Shown here: positions 4,956 to 9,590 of the stretch, in pieces
Position numbering within the stretch: position 1 is the stretch's first letter
Layout: each line of letters opens with the position of its first letter
Source: Rickettsiales bacterium
Lineage (GTDB): Bacteria > Pseudomonadota > Alphaproteobacteria > Rickettsiales > 21-14-0-20-44-7
Assembly (NCBI GenBank): GCA_023301015.1
Contig: JALZVI010000049.1
Coordinates: 1-9,590 of the forward strand
DNA length: 9,590 nucleotides
Direction: 5' to 3'
Translations under genes and position numbers: made by a program
The notes under the pieces: model-generated
What the model was told of the DNA's origin: nothing
Database searches by the model: none
Seen by the model: the letters and a program-made list of their open reading frames with translations, nothing else

Positions 4956-7900
4956 ATGGGTGATAGTAGTAATGTAATACTTGGAAAGGGCGCGTATGAT
5001 CTTAATGATGATCAGCGTTTTGACAAAGATGGCAATCCGTTTGGTGATGGCTATAGCGCTAAGGGGCAGATTCCTGAACCTAACTACAGCCCTATTGTTC
5101 CAACCCGTGCTGCAGAGGGAGATGTTTGCTATTGCGGTGGTCGTGATCTGACTGAGGCGAATGCATTTGGCAGCGGTGAAGCTGGTATTTTCAAAGATGG
5201 TGAGCATTATTTTGAGAAGAATGGCAATAGATTCTCAGTAGTATATGAAGGTGAGCATCATACTGGTGGTATGGAAATGCTTGATTTGCGCCGTGCGAAT
5301 AATGGTCGCATTGGAACTCCCAAAGATAGACAGGCCGTAACTCCAGATGGTAACTATGTTGGTGGCCGTGCTGCGATTGCGGTTAATGAAGAATATACAA
5401 TTATAGCAGACGGATTTTTCCGTGCTGATCCGCATCCAGATTTGAAAGGAACTGAGACTGGCGGCAGAGAATTTAATGGCGATCGCGCGGCGATTGAACG
5501 TTCGTTGAAACTTGGTGCTGCAAGGCATTTCATTGACGGAAAAGGTGCTGAGTGGGAAATTGAGGGTGGCTTACGTGTTTCTGACATCCGTTCAGATACT
5601 GACGGCCGCACAACTGGCCATGAAATAACAGTTGGACCAGATGTGATGGTTCAGCGCACAATGCGTGGTGAGAACATATCGACCAGACAAAATGCTGCTG
5701 TTTGGGCGGATAATGCTGGGAACTGGGAAGTTCGTGGTGGAATCGCTCGTTCTGGCTATAATAATACCGAGAAAAATGCTGAAAATGGCGAAAGACCAGA
5801 TGTTTATAACTGGCGTGCAGATGTGGTTGCTAATCAGATTGACGGCAAAAATGGCCTAAGTGCTCAGGCTGGTATGGTTTACATCCAGAATCAGGGCGAC
5901 AAGGAAGGATTCTTGGGCAAGCAGACTCTGAATGCATTTTTGGGCATGACCGAAGTTGAGCGTGGCGAAGGGATGGACCTGACATTGTTGGGTGCTGAGT
6001 GGCGCGGAATTGACGAAGGTGATTTTGTTAGAAGAGATGATGGCACAACGCATAAGGATAGCACGCATTTGCGCGCAACGGTTTTTGCGGGAACGGATGT
6101 TTATGACGAAGCTTTGCATGAAATTCAGCTGCAAGTTCAAGCAGCAATTGGCTGGGAACGCACAAAATATGAAATGGACGGCGACAAAGATTGGCGTTCT
6201 TACGCTGAGGCTGGCGTGGTTTATTTCCCTGAGACAGGCGGCTTTGATAGCATGTTTAAAGTTGGTTTTGAGTGGTATTGGGGCGATAACGCGCCAGATG
6301 CTGACACAATGCACAAGATGCAGCAAAACAGACAAGATGATTCTCAGTCTTATGGTTTTGTAAAAATGTTGCAAAACACAGCGGCAAATGGTGGTAATTT
6401 GACAAGACCAGATGGCTCAATGCCAATGGTGAACGGGAAGCCTATTAATATTTCCGCTGAGGAGTTAGTTGGGCAGTTTGCGAAAATGAACCCAGAAGCA
6501 GTTTTCCGTATCCCTAATATGGCGTATGATGAAAGGCTGATGAGATCTGATCCTAGCACAAGCCCAGACTTAAGTAATTCTCAAAGAGCGTTCGCAGTAA
6601 ATTATATGATGGCTGCGAATGGCTTAATTACAGAAAACATGGATAGCACGCAGAGTATTGCAGCATTGGCGCAATATTCACCACAAGCAGTCGGCGGTTC
6701 GTCATCTGTTCGTTTGCCTGTTTTGGCACCAAAAAATGAAGATCAGGCGCTTGTATATCAAGCAGCTTTGAAAGGTGCGGGCTATGATATGGGAAGCACT
6801 AGCAACCATTATTATACCGACATTAAAGATGGTGTTGATGGTAATTGGGGTGGTTCATCTGCAGGTGCAAGTGCGGATTATGTGAATCGTTTATATGATA
6901 ATTTTGCGATTCAAAGAGCAGATTTGATTAAGAGTGACCCAGAAGCGGCAGCACAGAATTTTGGTGCATATGTTAAGCTGGCACTCAAAGAAGGTGCTGA
7001 GAAATATACTGCCGGTCTAAACGAGCAGCTGGGGCTAAAAGTGCAAGCTGCCAGAGATACTGAAGCTGATATTGCATCAGAAGTGAAAGCAAACGGCAAT
7101 GCTGTTGTTCTTGACCCAAGGCTAGACTTTAAAGACGCAGACGCTGTTGCAAAAGCAGTTGAAGGCGACCAGAGCAAAGTGTTTGCTATGCATAAGATGA
7201 TGTCTAATGCAGGTGTTGGTCAATTGGCGACAAACGCGACTTCGCTTGATAAGGCTGCATATGAAAAATTTGCTGAAAATAAAAGCGCAGATGCTCTTGC
7301 TAATGCATATCTGAACACGACAGTAAGAATTGGTGCAAGTGCAAGGTTGATTAAGGAAGATATCGACACGCGTGGTTTGGATGATGCTGCAAAAGCAGCG
7401 CAAGCGGATGTGAATTATGCCGACGCGAAGGAAGTGAAGGCAGAAATGCGTCAAGATCCATATTTGGGCTACAGATTGCAAGTCGTGACTGGCACTGGAG
7501 TTGATGGGCAATGGGGCAGAAAGTCTGATGCTTCATTGGATTCATATTTGGCAGCGAAGGCAGAAGCTGGTGTGGACATCACAGATTCAGAAGCTGTGCG
7601 TACTGCAATTGACGCTGACTATGCAGCGAAAGTTGCTGTGGATGCGGAAAAGAATGTGGCTGAATTCACGAAGGCAGATTGGCAGAAAGTTCAGTTTAAT
7701 TTAGCTGATAATTCGCATGTTCTGTTCAAGGGCAATGATGTTTCTGATTTAACAGGTGCAACTGCTGGTGGACGTACACAAACAGCGTTGCTGCAAGAAG
7801 CGGTGAATCGTGGCGATTTGACTCAAGAGAAGTTGGATGCGGCTGGTTTTGATGCAAAGACTCCGCATGCTAACAAGGCTGTGTTGGATCAACTAGTTAC

Positions 7901-9590
7901 GAGTGGTGATTTGAACACGAGCGCTGTGTTTGCGAAAATGAACGCAGATGCTGCAAAAGGCCAGTTCTTTGAAGCAAAAGTGGCTGTGGATGTTGCAAGC
8001 GTTGGGGGCTATGAAGCCTTGTCTCCGCAAGCAAGATTGCCAATTGATAGAGTTCTTGAAGCGAAGGGCTATACTAGCTATGAAGCGTTCTTGACTGAAG
8101 TTAAGAGCAACAGCACTGGTGAAATTACTAATGCTGATGTGTTCAAACAGGTGAAGACTGATGCGGCTTCAATTCAGACAGCGGCTGGGCAAAATATTGC
8201 TCTAGTTGAAGGCAAAAAGCTAACATCAATGAGTCCTGCGCAAGTTGCGACACTCACAGTTGGTGAGAGAAGTGCGCTGGTTGATATTTTAGAAACGCAA
8301 AATGCGGTGAAAACCACAACACCAACTGGGCTTGGAGTAAGCGATGTTGGTGCAATTTCTAAGGCATATAACGAGTATGTTAGTGCTGGTGTTGCGCAGA
8401 ATGTGTTTAAGGATAATGACACCGCGATTGGTGTGCGTTTGAACTCTGAGCAACAAGCAATTGAGGCGATGGCTAGCGCAAAATATATGGAGCTTGATGG
8501 CGCTGTTGTTGGACCGAAAAATGTTACGCGTGAAACACGTGCGGTGCTGCAAACAATTGCTTCTGTAAAAGATGGAGTTGCGGATGTGAAAAACCCAACA
8601 CTTGCTGAAGTTGAAGCGCTAAGCCCAGAGGCACGAAATGCTGTGGTGATTGCTGCGGCTAGTAAGGAAGTGGCTTCTGCAACATCACTTGTTGATGGCG
8701 AGAGAATCGATGTTTCAAACACAGCGGCTGTTCAAACAGTCCTTCAGGATTATGTGCAGCAAAATGCAATTTCTGATAATGCTGATTTGGAAAGAGCCTT
8801 GCGGACTGACATTGCGACAACCGTTCGCGGTGGCGGAGTGATTACGGCGCCAAAAGCTGTGGTGATTGACCCGAATGCAATTGATTCAGCAAACCTGCAA
8901 GCGCAATTGGTGACAACCCCTAGCTATGATATTACGGGACTGCTTGGTGGTGGAGTTAATACAAGCTCGATTCCAGCAAACTCAGCGGCATATGATGGTC
9001 CTGTTCCAAACACACCGACTATTGTTGATGTTATTGTTAACAGAAATGAGACTAATATCGCGTTTGGGCCTAATGCTGACCCTGCGTTTATTGACTCTTA
9101 TGTTGATTGGTATAGAACGCAGCCAACTCCGAATAATAGACCTCAAGAGGTTGTGGTTTCGGAGACGGTTCTTACACCAACTGCTACTGATAGAATTGCG
9201 ACAATAGGTACGCAAAATTCTCCAGCTAACCATTCAGTACCAATTTTGGTGACTAACATTGTGAATCGTGTTCCTTATGACCATGATAATATTTTGAACA
9301 CAATCAACCCTGATCGTCCGCCGCAAGTTGTGGTGCAGACTGTGAATTTCCCACCTGTGCTGACTACTACAGATGGTATTAATACAGAAACTCCGGTTGT
9401 GACGACGACGACTATTAGTGGAAACCCGCCAGTGGTAGATAATCCTATTATATTGACTCCGCGCACTCAGCAACCGCCGACGCAGAGACCGCCAGAGGTA
9501 ACGCCTCCACCAGAGGTAACGCCTCCACCAGAGGTAACGCCTCCACCAGAGGTAACGCCTCCACCAGAGGTAACGCCTCCACCAGAGGTA
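4956..9590 (+). CDS. Giant beta-rich/helical surface-protein-like gene with Pro-rich repeat stalk, 3' end outside window
   Basis: 1545 codons without a stop, continuing past the right edge. No family is recognised over the whole length. In order: a Gly/Asp-rich N-terminus (1-60) with a DKDGNPFGDG stretch and a CYC pair (58, 60), the only cysteines I see; ~60-443, many short alternating polar/hydrophobic strands separated by charged turns, ending KVGFEWYWG, resembling an outer-membrane barrel; ~450-1300, Ala-rich and mainly helical, with peptidoglycan-binding-like motifs at ~601-650 and ~838-866; ~1300-1510, Thr/Val/Asn/Pro-rich; then VTPPPE repeats from 1519. No signal peptide or hydrophobic membrane segment is visible. 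A barrel before a long passenger recalls inverse autotransporters, but those have signal peptides. A type I-secreted adhesin with its signal off the window, or an internal structural protein, remains possible. It is probably co-directional with, and perhaps partnered by, the small secreted protein upstream. Confidence 0.9.
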   Translation, partial: MGDSSNVILGKGAYDLNDDQRFDKDGNPFGDGYSAKGQIPEPNYSPIVPTRAAEGDVCYCGGRDLTEANAFGSGEAGIFKDGEHYFEKNGNRFSVVYEGEHHTGGMEMLDLRRANNGRIGTPKDRQAVTPDGNYVGGRAAIAVNEEYTIIADGFFRADPHPDLKGTETGGREFNGDRAAIERSLKLGAARHFIDGKGAEWEIEGGLRVSDIRSDTDGRTTGHEITVGPDVMVQRTMRGENISTRQNAAVWADNAGNWEVRGGIARSGYNNTEKNAENGERPDVYNWRADVVANQIDGKNGLSAQAGMVYIQNQGDKEGFLGKQTLNAFLGMTEVERGEGMDLTLLGAEWRGIDEGDFVRRDDGTTHKDSTHLRATVFAGTDVYDEALHEIQLQVQAAIGWERTKYEMDGDKDWRSYAEAGVVYFPETGGFDSMFKVGFEWYWGDNAPDADTMHKMQQNRQDDSQSYGFVKMLQNTAANGGNLTRPDGSMPMVNGKPINISAEELVGQFAKMNPEAVFRIPNMAYDERLMRSDPSTSPDLSNSQRAFAVNYMMAANGLITENMDSTQSIAALAQYSPQAVGGSSSVRLPVLAPKNEDQALVYQAALKGAGYDMGSTSNHYYTDIKDGVDGNWGGSSAGASADYVNRLYDNFAIQRADLIKSDPEAAAQNFGAYVKLALKEGAEKYTAGLNEQLGLKVQAARDTEADIASEVKANGNAVVLDPRLDFKDADAVAKAVEGDQSKVFAMHKMMSNAGVGQLATNATSLDKAAYEKFAENKSADALANAYLNTTVRIGASARLIKEDIDTRGLDDAAKAAQADVNYADAKEVKAEMRQDPYLGYRLQVVTGTGVDGQWGRKSDASLDSYLAAKAEAGVDITDSEAVRTAIDADYAAKVAVDAEKNVAEFTKADWQKVQFNLADNSHVLFKGNDVSDLTGATAGGRTQTALLQEAVNRGDLTQEKLDAAGFDAKTPHANKAVLDQLVTSGDLNTSAVFAKMNADAAKGQFFEAKVAVDVASVGGYEALSPQARLPIDRVLEAKGYTSYEAFLTEVKSNSTGEITNADVFKQVKTDAASIQTAAGQNIALVEGKKLTSMSPAQVATLTVGERSALVDILETQNAVKTTTPTGLGVSDVGAISKAYNEYVSAGVAQNVFKDNDTAIGVRLNSEQQAIEAMASAKYMELDGAVVGPKNVTRETRAVLQTIASVKDGVADVKNPTLAEVEALSPEARNAVVIAAASKEVASATSLVDGERIDVSNTAAVQTVLQDYVQQNAISDNADLERALRTDIATTVRGGGVITAPKAVVIDPNAIDSANLQAQLVTTPSYDITGLLGGGVNTSSIPANSAAYDGPVPNTPTIVDVIVNRNETNIAFGPNADPAFIDSYVDWYRTQPTPNNRPQEVVVSETVLTPTATDRIATIGTQNSPANHSVPILVTNIVNRVPYDHDNILNTINPDRPPQVVVQTVNFPPVLTTTDGINTETPVVTTTTISGNPPVVDNPIILTPRTQQPPTQRPPEVTPPPEVTPPPEVTPPPEVTPPPEVTPPPEV
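9495..9590 (+). repeat. Perfect 18-bp in-frame tandem repeat, 5.3 copies to the window edge
   Basis: The unit GAGGTAACGCCTCCACCA repeats at 9495, 9513, 9531, 9549 and 9567, followed by GAGGTA at 9585. All copies are identical in DNA and encode EVTPPP. The unit is six codons, so gain or loss of copies keeps the frame and only changes the length of the Pro-rich stalk. Identity at silent positions points to recent expansion. The array continues beyond the window. Confidence 0.97.

Noticed and set aside
8174..8722. 182-codon Ser/Thr/Ala-rich antisense frame
   Set aside because: It is a shadow of the Ala-rich giant reading frame; its composition follows from the complement of GCN/GAN codons.
9495..9590. 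CRISPR-like array
   Set aside because: The repeats are directly adjacent without spacers and form an in-frame coding minisatellite.

Overview
The window looks like a bacterial chromosome segment of moderate GC. The best taxonomic clue is a long HtpG fragment whose middle domain reads like an alphaproteobacterial Hsp90. This placement is an inference from remembered family sequences and I hold it only moderately. Genes sit on both strands, and two GC-rich intergenic repeat clusters separate the blocks.

Layout: (1) 1-1469 (+), the C-terminal ~490 residues of the chaperone HtpG, cut by the window start. (2) 1470-1668, a convergent intergenic region with two inverted copies of a repeat around a 7-bp stem-loop. 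(3) 1669-2529 (-), a GYF_2 (DUF4339)-type domain fused to a multi-pass membrane region. (4) 2604-4205 (+), a RepA-like (AAA_25-type) P-loop ATPase, divergent from gene 3. (5) 4206-4553, a second repeat cluster with at least three head-to-tail degenerate units, then an AT-rich leader with a 15-bp palindrome. (6) 4554-4856 (+), a ~100-residue exported protein of unknown function. (7) 4956-9590 (+), an open reading frame of 1545 codons that runs off the right edge. No stop interrupts it, and it ends inside a perfect 18-bp tandem repeat encoding VTPPPE.

The large gene occupies almost half the window and is its most unusual feature. Residues ~60-443 read like a set of antiparallel beta strands ending in an aromatic outer-membrane-barrel-like strand. 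A long Ala-rich, mostly helical section (~450-1300) follows, containing two peptidoglycan-binding-like motifs, and then a Thr/Pro/Val-rich stalk. No N-terminal signal peptide is visible, and an in-frame stop 18 bp upstream bounds the start. The small secreted protein lies 99 bp upstream on the same strand and shares a short SLDSYL-type motif with it, so the two may work together at the cell envelope. That link is inference.

I see no tRNA, rRNA, CRISPR array, transposase or integrase. The GYF/ATPase gene pair lies between related repeat clusters. That could mark an inserted cassette, or it could simply reflect an intergenic repeat family that is common in this genome.
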